From NCBI RefSeq assembly GCF_020179385.1, contig NZ_JAIBLJ010000015.1:1-64000 (forward strand): a stretch of 64,000 bases of DNA, given 5' to 3'. The notes beneath the pieces were generated by a model. That model did no database searches and was not told the DNA's origin. It was given only the letters and a program-made list of their open reading frames with translations. The translations under genes were made by a program, and so were the position numbers. Positions 39,948-48,675 of the stretch are shown in pieces. This stretch comes from Alkalihalobacillus sp. YIM B00296. GTDB lineage: Bacteria > Bacillota > Bacilli > Bacillales > Fictibacillaceae. How positions within the stretch are numbered: position 1 is the stretch's first letter; every line of letters begins with the position of its first letter.

Positions 39948-40805
39948 ATGGAATTACTATATATCTTTCTTGGTTTCGCTGTCGGGATTTTATCTGGTTA
40001 CTTCGGGATCGGCGGCGGATTCATTTTGACTCCCGTATTGATGTTGATCGGCTATGCACCCGTGGTCGCGATCACGACAAGCCTGTTATACGCGATCGGC
40101 TCTTCGGTTTCGGGCGTATGGGCACATTTTAAAATGAACAATGTCGTATGGAAGACAGCAGTCTTGCTTGGCTTAAGTGGTGTTGTTGCAACCCAATTCG
40201 CGAAACCATTCGTACTCTGGCTGGAACGGAACGGCTTCGATGAAACAATCATTCCAATTCTTTATGCTTTGATCATTGGTTATTTCGCGTATTCTCTCTT
40301 AAAGAAACCTGATAAGAAAATAACCGTGAAAATGGTAGAGTCAGGGCTTCTCAAAATAATAATCATCGGCTTCATCGGTGGATTTTTGTCCGCGACATTA
40401 GGGGTAGGCGGCGGATTTGTCATGGTACCGCTCATGATTTCTATCATGGGTATGGAATCTCGGAAAGCAGTCGGAACAAGTCTTGTCAGTGTATTGATGA
40501 TCGTTACAGCAGGTTTCATCTCTTATGCGGTCACGATCGATATCGACTATCTACTTGGATTTATATTGGTTGCCGGAGCATTATTCGGTGGCCAGGTCGG
40601 GGCAAAATTAACATCATTCTATTCGAACGACCAGATCAAAAAATATTTCGGCCTACTTTACATTACGACGCTCGTCAGCATTTTGTTCGAATTGTTCAAT
40701 CTTGACATTGCCGGTATTTCAACCCTTGGACTTTACATGATCATCCTGCTTGGTAAGTTTACAAAAGACTTGATCCAGCGCAGACATCAAAAGTCACTAT
40801 CATAA
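39948..40805 (+). CDS. TauE/SafE family sulfite/anion exporter-like membrane protein
   Basis: The product of 285 residues has eight or so membrane segments and the duplicated motif of the DUF81/TauE family, SGYFGIGGGFILTPVLMLIG in the first half and SATLGVGGGFVMVPLMISIM in the second. Members export sulfite, sulfoacetate or related anions; the substrate here cannot be read. ATG follows AAGAAGGAGAACTT. It is single. Confidence 0.9.
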   Translation: MELLYIFLGFAVGILSGYFGIGGGFILTPVLMLIGYAPVVAITTSLLYAIGSSVSGVWAHFKMNNVVWKTAVLLGLSGVVATQFAKPFVLWLERNGFDETIIPILYALIIGYFAYSLLKKPDKKITVKMVESGLLKIIIIGFIGGFLSATLGVGGGFVMVPLMISIMGMESRKAVGTSLVSVLMIVTAGFISYAVTIDIDYLLGFILVAGALFGGQVGAKLTSFYSNDQIKKYFGLLYITTLVSILFELFNLDIAGISTLGLYMIILLGKFTKDLIQRRHQKSLS

Positions 40806-41214
40806 GTTGGAAAGACAATACCTGAAAAAATAGTCAAAATCATATAAATGAGGGTAGAGGCTGACCCAAAAGTTTTGACAAAAGCTTTTATTAAAAATCA
40901 GCAGCCTCTTACCTGGATAGCGAAATGGATGTCCTCTAAAAAATCATCCCAAAATCGGAACTGACAGAACAGAGCGTCTGTTTCAGAAAAGACTCAATAA
41001 TGGTAAACCCATGGAGAATTCTCCGTGGGTTTTTGTATTACTCTGTGTCTCTCTCCACTATGAGAAAAGGTAAAACACAAAATGAATACCACTTTTTCAA
41101 ATGGATCTATATCAAATCAGGAACCCTCGACTAATTGTCATTCCCTGTATATATAGCTTCGGTCAAGGAGACAATGATAAACAATGATCATTTTTTGGGA
41201 AGGGACATCGAATC
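40806..41214. other. Gap before the ger operon: hairpins and a possible sporulation promoter
   Basis: AGAGGCTG (40856-40863) and CAGCCTCT (40902-40909) form a long-loop inverted repeat with no T-run. A strong terminator, AAACCCATGGAG with CTCCGTGGGTTT then TTTT, lies at 41005-41034. TGAATA at 41083-41088 is the only sigma-G-like -35 seen upstream of gerA, but no good -10 follows at 17-18 bases. No gene was found. Confidence 0.6.
41005..41034 (+). terminator. Terminator upstream of the ger operon
   Basis: A stem of AAACCCATGGAG with CTCCGTGGGTTT (one mismatch) and a four-base loop ends in TTTTT. It separates the TauE gene from the ger operon. Confidence 0.88.
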
Positions 41215-42549
41215 ATGGATCCATTCATAAAAGAGTTGAAAGAAACGTTCATAAACAGTGATGATTTGTTTCTCCATGAGGAAGAAATCCTTGATGTTCC
41301 CGTTTTCCTAGTAGGATTCAAGACGTTGATTGATTTCACCAAAACCAAAGTGATCCTCCAAAAATATAGAGAAACCGCCATTTCCTCCAAAAAATCGATT
41401 GGGGAGCTATTGAATGAGATTGGTGAGGTCAAAGAGAAAGACGTAAAAGAAGCTGTTTCATTCCTCATGACGGGTAAATTGCTGATCGTCAGTAACAATC
41501 GTCGCAAATATGTCGTCATAGAGCCTGTTCCCAAAATGTTGAATCGGGCCATCGAGCCGCCTACGAATGAAAATGTGCTACAAGGTTCATTAAGTTCCTT
41601 CAATGAAGATATCGAAACCAACATTGGCCTGATCAGGAAGCAAATCAACGCCAGCAACATACGGGCGGAAGCCTTGTCGGTCGGTTCTGAACAGAAAACG
41701 AAACTGTCCATGCTCTATTTTGGGGGCCAAGCAGATAAAAAGTTGGTGGAGAAAATCAGGTCTTCGATTGAAAAGAACCAGGACCGAGAGATCAATAACT
41801 TGCAAAATCTAGCCAAAGCCTTAGGCTTTTCCGGTTGGTCTGTCATTTCAAAAGTCAATACAACTGAGCTGCCTTCCGAAACCGTTGCTTTCTTAAGAAA
41901 AGGAAGGGTGGCCTTATTTGTTGATCGTTACCCATTTGCGCTCATTCTGCCCTGTTTCCTATGGGATATGTTTACGCTCGAAAACGATCGGAACTATCCC
42001 ATTCCCTTGATGGCTTCGATACGCCTGGTGCGGATCTTCGGCATTCTTATCTCATTGCTCATACCCGCTTTATATGTCGCCCTTGTAGCCGTCAATCCTG
42101 AGGTTTTGCGAATAGAGCTTGCGCTGAGCATTGCCCAAAGCCGGGAAGCCATCCCTTATCCTGCGCTGGTCGAGATCCTTCTGATGCTCATCATATTGGA
42201 ATTGATCATTGAAGCGTCGGTCAGGCTGCCCAGTACCATCGGTCCGACCATTACAATGGTCGGCGGAATCATCCTTGGTCAAGCCGTTGTGGAAGCGAAA
42301 CTGGTGAGTACCCTGCTGATTATCATCCTTGCAGCGACGACAATCGCAAATTCGACATTGGTAGGGATACAAAATTCCCTGGCCGTCCGTTTGTTCAAAT
42401 ATGTGTTGGTCATCCTGGCATCCATCTATGGTATTTTGGGGATATTGGGAGGGATCGTATTGATCAGTGCCTATTTCGCCAGCATTGAAACGTTCGGAAT
42501 CTCCTATCTTAACTTGAATTACGCAAAGGAAGGAACCAAATATGGATAA
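41215..42549 (+). CDS. Spore germinant receptor, A subunit (GerAA/GerKA family)
   Basis: A subunits of Ger receptors lie in the inner spore membrane and, with B and C subunits, sense nutrients. The product has 444 residues: a hydrophilic N-terminal domain (about 1-230) ending in PSETVAFLRKGRVALFVDRY, then five or so membrane segments (FGILISLLIPALYVALVAVN, AVVEAKLVSTLLIIILAATT). The family block VRLPSTIGPTITMVGGIILG is present. It is somewhat shorter than the roughly 480-residue B. subtilis homologues. It overlaps the next gene by eight bases. The germinant cannot be predicted. Confidence 0.93.
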   Translation: MDPFIKELKETFINSDDLFLHEEEILDVPVFLVGFKTLIDFTKTKVILQKYRETAISSKKSIGELLNEIGEVKEKDVKEAVSFLMTGKLLIVSNNRRKYVVIEPVPKMLNRAIEPPTNENVLQGSLSSFNEDIETNIGLIRKQINASNIRAEALSVGSEQKTKLSMLYFGGQADKKLVEKIRSSIEKNQDREINNLQNLAKALGFSGWSVISKVNTTELPSETVAFLRKGRVALFVDRYPFALILPCFLWDMFTLENDRNYPIPLMASIRLVRIFGILISLLIPALYVALVAVNPEVLRIELALSIAQSREAIPYPALVEILLMLIILELIIEASVRLPSTIGPTITMVGGIILGQAVVEAKLVSTLLIIILAATTIANSTLVGIQNSLAVRLFKYVLVILASIYGILGILGGIVLISAYFASIETFGISYLNLNYAKEGTKYG

Positions 42550-43603
42550 GAGTCTTCATGTGGTTCTGATGTACCTTTTGGTCCATTTAGGCCTCATCTT
42601 CTTTTTATATCCCAATGATATCATCAGCAGCTCGGATGAGGGACAGTGGCTGCCGATTGCAATAGGGCTTCTCTTCCATTTTGTGTTGGTTTGGATTTAT
42701 ATGAAAGGATTGAGCTTTTTCCCGAAACAGAACATCATCCATATTTATTCCGAAATGGGCAGAGGCTTTGCGATATTTTTTCTCTTGCCGGTCTTTATGT
42801 ATTTGATGTTGGTGAATATCATCGGGGTCCGCGCTTATTCTGAAATCATCACGATCATCTTTCTATCCAATACGCCTTCCTGGGCGATCATTATCCTGTT
42901 CCTTTCCATCTCAGGGTATTTGGCTGCAAAAGGAGTGGAAGTGATCTTCCGCACAGGGATCTTATTAGCGCTTATTTTCATCCCGATCATCTTTTTTGTC
43001 TCGATCGCTTCCTTTCAAAACGTGGACTGGCACTATCTGTTTCCACTCATCGACGACGATTTCCATTTTATGACGACCCCTTCTTATATGAAAAGTTTTT
43101 CTGCTTTCATAGGAGGTTTTCTGTTTCTTGGGTTTACTGCGCCCCACCTTACCTATGATCGAAAAAAAGTACTGATTGCAGCAGCACTCCTGATCCCGTT
43201 TTTTGTTTTGGCCGTTTATATTCCCGTTCTCACTTTCGGCCAGGGTACGGCTTCAAGGTTTATGTTCCCCTATATCATGACCGTCGATTCGACCTATATC
43301 AACTGGCTGATGTTCGATCGGGTTACGATGTTCTTCATCCTGTGTCTGGTCACCTTTATCATGCTTCACCTTTCGCTGTTATTATGGATGGCCTATCAGA
43401 TTATGAATCACTGGTTTCCACATCAACCCTTTTATAGTGTCCTTCCATTCACCATTGTCATCTTCATCACATCGATCATGATCATTGATTGGAAGACGGT
43501 GGAACGACTGTTATGGTGGAATTCATTTTTACAGTTTTATGTACTATTGACCATTCCATTGTCCATTTATTTTATCGGACGCCGAAGGAAGGGACGCACA
43601 TGA
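42542..43603 (+). CDS. Spore germinant receptor, B subunit (endospore germination permease)
   Basis: B subunits belong to the amino-acid permease (APC) superfamily and bind the nutrient. The product has 353 residues and ten membrane segments (for example HVVLMYLLVHLGLIFFLYPN, FAIFFLLPVFMYLMLVNIIG, LLALIFIPIIFFVSIASF). It is between the A and C genes and overlaps both (eight and four bases), so the three are translated together. Confidence 0.93.
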   Translation: MDKSLHVVLMYLLVHLGLIFFLYPNDIISSSDEGQWLPIAIGLLFHFVLVWIYMKGLSFFPKQNIIHIYSEMGRGFAIFFLLPVFMYLMLVNIIGVRAYSEIITIIFLSNTPSWAIIILFLSISGYLAAKGVEVIFRTGILLALIFIPIIFFVSIASFQNVDWHYLFPLIDDDFHFMTTPSYMKSFSAFIGGFLFLGFTAPHLTYDRKKVLIAAALLIPFFVLAVYIPVLTFGQGTASRFMFPYIMTVDSTYINWLMFDRVTMFFILCLVTFIMLHLSLLLWMAYQIMNHWFPHQPFYSVLPFTIVIFITSIMIIDWKTVERLLWWNSFLQFYVLLTIPLSIYFIGRRRKGRT

Positions 43604-44667
43604 GAACCATTCCTGTAAAGCTATTGATCATATTATGTTCCGTCTTTCTATTGAACGGATGTTGGGACACCAAAGACATCAATCACCGCTCTTTGCCGAT
43701 CGTAATGGGTGTGGCCATGGAGGATGACCAATATAACATTCATCTGCAAATACCAGATCCGGGTACGGATACGATGCAGGTCAGGATCGTGTCAGAAACC
43801 GGAGAAACAGTAAGCAAAGCCGTCGATAAACTGAGTGCCGATATGGAAAGCCGGATTGATTTGCTGCATGTGAAAGTGATTGTGATCGAAAAGGAGTTGG
43901 CGAAGGAAGGGGGCAAAGACCTCATCTCCGGATTTATGAGGGCACGCGAGGTTTCGCCAAAAGCATTGGTCGTGGTCAGCGATGAAGAGATTGAGTCGTT
44001 CTTTTCCAATTTGAACAATACGACGGATCCTCAAGGGACCACCCTCTTTGATTTTTTTGATAAGGATGCGGGATGGAGCCCGCAAATTGCGCTTACAAGA
44101 GTGTGGGAGGTCTATCGCAGTATTCATTCCTTTACAAGGGATGTTGCGCTACCCATTATAAAATCCGGTGACAGTACAGTTATTGATCACCTTGGGTCCG
44201 CCGTCATTAAGAATGGCAGAATGGTTGAACGAATCGATGAAGAAGAAACGCTGCTTATCAATGCATTCCATGAGGAAAGCACACATGGAAAAGTCGAGGT
44301 CATGGAAGAGGCGACCGTCCTGATTGTCGGCAATACGATGGATCATAAAAGCCGGTACATCGATCAAGTGCCTTACTTGAACAGTCAGCTGCATTTGAAA
44401 GTGGTCCTCTTGGAGACCAGAGGAAATCCAACTGACAAAGAAATACGGACTTCTCTAGAGACACAGCTCACAAATCGATTCAACGAGATGTTTACGAAGC
44501 TACAAGAGAGCAAGGCAGACGTTTTAGGGCTTGGCCAATACTTCCGGGAAATCCCTAGGGAAGAGCTGAAGAAATGGCGATCCGAGCACTATCCAAAATT
44601 GAAGATGGAATTTGAAGTCCATGTCGTCATCCGAAATGAAGGACAATTAAAATTAGGGGGTGATTAA
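43600..44667 (+). CDS. Spore germinant receptor, C subunit lipoprotein
   Basis: C subunits are diacylglycerol-anchored lipoproteins on the outside of the inner spore membrane. The product of 355 residues begins MRTIPVKLLIILCSVFLLNG and then Cys, a clear lipobox (LNGC). It is followed by the family mark WDTKDINHRSLPIVMGV. The C-terminal domain ends in FEVHVVIRNEGQLK. The ATG at 43600 shares ATGA with the gerB stop and follows AAGGAAGG. A longer frame upstream is only the gerB overlap. Confidence 0.93.
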   Translation: MRTIPVKLLIILCSVFLLNGCWDTKDINHRSLPIVMGVAMEDDQYNIHLQIPDPGTDTMQVRIVSETGETVSKAVDKLSADMESRIDLLHVKVIVIEKELAKEGGKDLISGFMRAREVSPKALVVVSDEEIESFFSNLNNTTDPQGTTLFDFFDKDAGWSPQIALTRVWEVYRSIHSFTRDVALPIIKSGDSTVIDHLGSAVIKNGRMVERIDEEETLLINAFHEESTHGKVEVMEEATVLIVGNTMDHKSRYIDQVPYLNSQLHLKVVLLETRGNPTDKEIRTSLETQLTNRFNEMFTKLQESKADVLGLGQYFREIPREELKKWRSEHYPKLKMEFEVHVVIRNEGQLKLGGD

Positions 44668-44714
44668 TGCCACTGTGAAGGTCATTATGCACTTGAGCAA
44701 GGAAGGGTCATTCG

Positions 44715-44831
44715 TCATTTTGACCGCAATTCGATAAGTTTTGAATATTCACCAATAAAAACCAACACGGCCCCTATGACAAGAATTCCAGCACCTAATG
44801 CAACTAAACTTTGTGACGCTAAACTTTCCAT
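44715..44831 (-). CDS. 38-residue single-span membrane peptide
   Basis: ATG at 44831, preceded by TTGGAGG with seven bases between, opens a frame of 38 codons: MESLASQSLVALGAGILVIG, then AVLVFIGEYSKLIELRSK. Residues about 8-27 form one membrane segment with a short charged tail. A TATAAT-like box lies just upstream. The ribosome site and membrane pattern argue that it is real. It converges with the gerC gene. The function is unknown; it could be a small stress or spore-membrane peptide. Confidence 0.6.
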   Translation of the reverse strand: MESLASQSLVALGAGILVIGAVLVFIGEYSKLIELRSK

Positions 44832-44914
44832 ACTTTACCTCCAAGTTATTATATAACATAAATATGCCCGTTATTTTATATGGTGTCCGCAAATGGTGAT
44901 TAGGTTGTTCTTAT

Positions 44915-45146
44915 AAAGAAAAGCGAAGACGCCCTGGTTAACCACGAAGGTCACTGGAAGTCCGACGAGGAAGCTCGAACCAAACAAAGTTCGGTTCTGC
45001 GTGGGTAAACACTTTGACCTAAATCAATGTGTCGACCGCCGCAGGAGGACTGAAGTGATCCAAGTGGTTGGGCGATGGAGCTAGACATTTCTTCACCGCA
45101 ACCAAAATTTTTATGCTTTCTTATCCTTTAAAAAGAAGCCTACCCT
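44915..45146 (+). repeat. Dispersed structured element of about 230 bases, copy B
   Basis: This copy is in the same orientation as 14212-14444. It begins AAAGAAAAGCGAAGACGCCC and closes with GGGCGATGGAGCTAG. The terminal arms AGC...CGCCC and GGGCG...GCT still pair although the bases between have changed. The inner GAACC/GGTTC hairpin is kept. It lies between the small membrane peptide gene and the M23 hydrolase gene. Confidence 0.85.
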
Positions 45147-45219
45147 TATGACGGATAAGCCCTTTTTGTACAATATAAAGATGAATAGAACGCAGATCCT
45201 TTAGAGAGATCCCGATAAT

Positions 45220-46590
45220 CTAAAAGAATTTCCTTGGATTGATCGCATTGGACTTACTTGGATTCCATTGTCCTTTGTGAATTTCAAAGTGTAGATGCTG
45301 TCCAGTTGATCGACCTGTATTCCCCATAATTCCAATCTTCTGTCCTTTTTGAACAGATGAACCATTTCCAACGTATCGATCTCTTAAATGAGCATAAACT
45401 GTTGTATAGGTTTGTCCGTTGAGATAGTGGGCAATAAAGATTACATTTCCATAACTGCCAGAGTAATAGGATTTAATGACTGTTCCAGATGCAGACGCCA
45501 CAATAGGAACCGTACCACCTTTGGCAATGTCAATTCCAGGGTGCATTTTTCCCCATCGTTGTCCGTACCCAGACGTAAAATAGCCAGCTGATGGTTTGAT
45601 GAACATTCCGCCATTAGGAGCAGATTTTTTAGTTGTTTTAGGCGTTTTAGATGTTTTATGACTCTTACTGCTAGTGTTAGAAGATTTTTTCTCTACTTTT
45701 GCAGTTGCGCGTTTTTCAGCTGCACGCTTCTCTGCTGCTCGTTTTTCGGCAGCGCGCTTTTCTGCTGCACGTTTTTCTGCTGCACGTTTTTCAGCCGCTC
45801 GCTTTGCAGCTAAACGTGCTGCCTCTTCCTGGCGACGCTTTTCAGCTTCAAAAGCCGCTTGTTGTTTTTGAAGTAGATCCGATTCATCTTCCAAATTACC
45901 GAGTTCCTCATGCATATGCTCTTCTTCTTCTTTCAACTCACTCAATAATTCATTTTTACGATCTACTTTTTGTTTCAAGCTTTTTTTCAAGCTTTCCAGT
46001 TCCTTCATCTGCTGATTCAAAACTTCAAGCTTTTCTTCGACCTTCATCTTCGTCTCTTCAAGTTTCATTTTATCAGCTTTGTGTGCTTCAAGGATTTCTT
46101 TATCCTGTTCTGCAATTTCATTCAATGCAAACACACGATCAAGGAAATCCCCAAAACTTTTTGAACCAAGCAATACTTCTATGTATTGTACAGAACCACC
46201 ATTTTCATACATTCCTGTTACGCGATCCTTCAACATTTTATCACGCTCTTCAATCCTCTTAACCAATACGTCAATTTCAGATTTGAGCTTTTCGATATCT
46301 TCCTTTGTCTTTGAAATTTCTCCCTCTTTGGTATCAATTTTGTTCTCGGTCTCCGACACTTGTTGATCAAGTTTTTTTATTTCTGCATCAAGTAAGTCTT
46401 GATTGTGTTTTATTTTTTCAATTTCTACTTTTACCTTATCTCGGTTACTTTTATTTTCTTCCCGTTTCTCTTTAACTTCATGAATCTTTTCCTTCAATGA
46501 CTCTGCATGGGCATCTTGTCCCCCTAAAGAACTGAATCCTCCGAATAACAAACTAGCAGATGCCAGGACTGCAATCGTATTCTTTTTCAA
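45220..46590 (-). CDS. Secreted coiled-coil murein hydrolase with M23 (LytM) domain
   Basis: The product of 456 residues has a signal peptide (about 1-29, cleavage near DAHA-ES) and a long charged coiled coil (about 30-255, of the CwlO/EnvC N-terminal type). The coiled coil carries the block VTGMYENGGSVQYIEVLLGS. An Ala-Glu-Lys-Arg repeat and a Ser/Thr/Lys linker follow, then a C-terminal M23 peptidase domain. The zinc ligands are the His and Asp of MHPGIDIA and the HxH of QHLHFEIH (432 and 434). M23 enzymes cleave peptide cross-bridges of peptidoglycan. The start is TTG after GGGGGG. A close paralogue begins the far end of the window. Confidence 0.92.
   Translation of the reverse strand: MKKNTIAVLASASLLFGGFSSLGGQDAHAESLKEKIHEVKEKREENKSNRDKVKVEIEKIKHNQDLLDAEIKKLDQQVSETENKIDTKEGEISKTKEDIEKLKSEIDVLVKRIEERDKMLKDRVTGMYENGGSVQYIEVLLGSKSFGDFLDRVFALNEIAEQDKEILEAHKADKMKLEETKMKVEEKLEVLNQQMKELESLKKSLKQKVDRKNELLSELKEEEEHMHEELGNLEDESDLLQKQQAAFEAEKRRQEEAARLAAKRAAEKRAAEKRAAEKRAAEKRAAEKRAAEKRATAKVEKKSSNTSSKSHKTSKTPKTTKKSAPNGGMFIKPSAGYFTSGYGQRWGKMHPGIDIAKGGTVPIVASASGTVIKSYYSGSYGNVIFIAHYLNGQTYTTVYAHLRDRYVGNGSSVQKGQKIGIMGNTGRSTGQHLHFEIHKGQWNPSKSNAINPRKFF
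45706..45815 (-). repeat. In-gene 15-base repeat coding for AEKRA units
   Basis: Seven consecutive 15-base units encode one AAKRA and six AEKRA blocks between the coiled coil and the linker of the M23 hydrolase. Third codon positions differ between units (for example GTTTTTCTGCT, GCTTTTCTGCT), so the array is not freshly duplicated. The paralogue at 63126 has no such array. Confidence 0.9.
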
Positions 46591-47476
46591 TCTTTCATCC
46601 CCCCATATACTTAAAGACTATGTAGAAGTTTGAGCTGACCGATTATGGGTTTGCAAAAGTTCCACAAATAAACCTAAAAAGTATTGACTACCACAATCGA
46701 AAACCCCTTGTATACTATACTAGAAAATTTTTAGCAAAAAAACAGTCTATAAGTCCAATAATTTTAAATCCAGTAATGAATTTGTCCTAGATTTTCAATT
46801 GTAAGTATTAATATGAAAGGTTTTGCAATAGCTCCCATTTTGATAGTGAATAAGTGAGGGATGTTATATTTCATAAAATTTGACCATCATTTTTGAGGTT
46901 TAGTGCTTGGACTGAGGATTTTTTTGTCTGTTTTTCAACGTTAGTTTCTATTTAAATAAAATAAATGCGTCCAACTAAAATACTAAGGGTACACTAATCA
47001 TAGTTGCCCCTTTTTCGGAAGCTTATGTTTTAAATTAGTTAAGGTAGTGAAGATAACTTTACTTTATCTATGTTTGTATTATCTTTCAGGATAATTGAAT
47101 TTAACCCTTTATCAGTCATCATTTTTAAAATCTCTGGTTTGCTTTCCTTTTCAAAGGCTAGAATTCCATTTAAACATCTTCCTGAGCATACTATGAGTTG
47201 GAACATAATTTGCTTTTTCTAATCCAATACATTAGTTAGTACCAATTATTTCAAATTGGTTAACCAAACTCAACCGTTTATTTCATTAAATAGATTTTCC
47301 TTATACAAACTAAAAGAAATAGCAAATATTTGATTTGCTACGAACTCAATCACTTTTATATTTTTATTTCAATTCAATTAAAATACCACCTGTTTCTATC
47401 ATCCTATGTTAAAATGTGGGCTGCTTTTTCTACAAAACATTAAACTTAATAGAGTTCCAAAATGGAGGTGTTCACC
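46591..47476. other. AT-rich 0.9 kb gap with a hydrolase promoter
   Basis: On the minus strand TAGCAA/TGTATA at 46732-46737 and 46709-46714 read TTGCTA, 17 bases, TATACA, a likely promoter for the M23 hydrolase with a leader of about 110 bases. From 46740 to 47460 the sequence is much richer in A and T than its surroundings. It contains one possible short gene (47039-47206) and otherwise nothing I recognise. It may be the eroded remains of a gene or a former insertion. Confidence 0.55.
47039..47206 (-). CDS. Possible 55-residue protein or gene fragment
   Basis: The frame from ATG 47206 reads MFQLIVCSGRCLNGILAFEK, ESKPEILKMMTDKGLNSIIL and KDNTNIDKVKLSSLP. The amino-acid mix looks like a real protein, but there is no ribosome binding site and the surroundings are AT-rich. 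It may be the tail of a lost gene. I do not recognise it. Confidence 0.3.
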   Translation of the reverse strand: MFQLIVCSGRCLNGILAFEKESKPEILKMMTDKGLNSIILKDNTNIDKVKLSSLP

Positions 47477-48586
47477 ATGAAAAACTTGTCTTCCCTATTC
47501 TTTGTTGTCTCAGTTATCTTCTTAATCGCAGCTTGTTCTGATTCAACTCCGACTACATCAGAGGAGGACAAAAAGAAATCCGAAGCCGAACAGGAACACG
47601 AAGCGGCAGATAAGTCCAAGGATCAGGAGAAAAAAGACTCCAAGCCAATCCAGCCATTTGAAGCCTTAAAGCCATCTGATGGTACGAAGCCCCTAAATGA
47701 AAAGCTGTCTAAAGAAGAGCAAGAGAAGATGCCGGCGGCAGAAGCATATGGGAACGATCGTACGAGGTCGGTTCCTGTTGGGCAAACCCTTGTGAATGGA
47801 GCGAAGGATGAAAGTGATGGTCCTTTGAAAAACAACCGGATCGTCGCCTTTTATGGCCATCCTAACTCTGCTAATATGGGGATACTTGGTGAAATGGAAC
47901 CCGAAGCCTTGATGAAAAAGTTAAAAGAACAGACGCAGTCTTATTCAGATGCTAATCCCTCTAAACCAGCCATTCCGGCCATTGAACTGATCACGACAGT
48001 TGCTCAGCGTAACCCAGGTCCTGAGGGGAAATACTACCGTATGACACCTGAGGATGATATTGAAAAGTATGCAAAGCTTGCCAAGGAAAACAACGCCCTT
48101 CTCCTGCTGGATGTGCAGCTAGGTAAGGATTCTGTCCTGAATCAAGTGAAGTTAATTGAAAAATGGCTGAAGCGTCCTTATGTTCATCTTGCCATCGATA
48201 CGGAATTCCATGTAGGTGAAGGAGAAACGCCAGGGATGGACCTTGGCCAGGTGAACGGGGCTGAAGTCCAAAAAGCGGTAGAATATTTATCGAAGCTCGT
48301 TGAAGAAAATAACTTACCGGATAAAATTGTACTTGTTCACCAATTCACGGATAAAGCCATCACGAATAAAGAGGCAATCAAGCCGACCAACAATGTAGAA
48401 GTGGTACTTAATTATGATGGATGGGGGCCAGCCTCGACAAAACAGTCACTTTATCGGAAATTTGTCAGAAATGAGACCTCCCAGTATGGTGGATTTAAAA
48501 TCTTTTTGAAAAAAGATGAACCTATCATGAAACCAATGGACGTTATAAAACTTGATCCCAGCCCTGCGATTATTAATTATCAATAA
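47477..48586 (+). CDS. Uncharacterised lipoprotein
   Basis: The product of 369 residues has a lipobox (FLIAAC) after a short signal peptide. A long charged linker rich in Glu, Lys, Asp and Ser (about 22-75) follows, then a folded domain from about 115 with NNRIVAFYGHPNSANMGILG, IELITTVAQRNPGPEGKYYR, LLLDVQLGKDS, LAIDTEFHVGEG and VVLNYDGWGP. The alternating strand/helix pattern suggests a barrel, perhaps a sugar-active or cell-wall-binding fold, but I cannot name the family. ATG 47477 follows GGAGGTG; an upstream ATG at 47462 would overlap it. Confidence 0.8.
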   Translation: MKNLSSLFFVVSVIFLIAACSDSTPTTSEEDKKKSEAEQEHEAADKSKDQEKKDSKPIQPFEALKPSDGTKPLNEKLSKEEQEKMPAAEAYGNDRTRSVPVGQTLVNGAKDESDGPLKNNRIVAFYGHPNSANMGILGEMEPEALMKKLKEQTQSYSDANPSKPAIPAIELITTVAQRNPGPEGKYYRMTPEDDIEKYAKLAKENNALLLLDVQLGKDSVLNQVKLIEKWLKRPYVHLAIDTEFHVGEGETPGMDLGQVNGAEVQKAVEYLSKLVEENNLPDKIVLVHQFTDKAITNKEAIKPTNNVEVVLNYDGWGPASTKQSLYRKFVRNETSQYGGFKIFLKKDEPIMKPMDVIKLDPSPAIINYQ

Positions 48587-48590
48587 GAAT

Positions 48591-48630
48591 AAGGTGTCTG
48601 ATCCCGCTAGGAGCGCAGGACAGGCACCTT
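48591..48630. terminator. Hairpin after the lipoprotein gene
   Basis: AAGGTGTCTG and CAGGCACCTT form a 10-base stem (one G-U pair) with a 20-base loop. No T-run follows, so it is at best a weak terminator. Bases 48640-48685 (ATAGCGTC...GGCGCTAGCTCC) look like the two ends of the 230-base element without its middle, a weak likeness. Confidence 0.5.
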
Positions 48631-48675
48631 AAATGCTTAAAAAGAAATAGCGTCTATCTCTTGATGAAATAGGCG

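Noticed and set aside
40856-40909. AGAGGCTG/CAGCCTCT inverted repeat considered as an insertion-sequence end
   Set aside because: There is no transposase remnant or target duplication; a worn terminator-like hairpin is simpler.
45699-46262. Long plus-strand frame opposite the M23 hydrolase gene
   Set aside because: It is a shadow of the repeat-rich coiled-coil coding strand; no start site and an unnatural Leu/Phe-rich composition.
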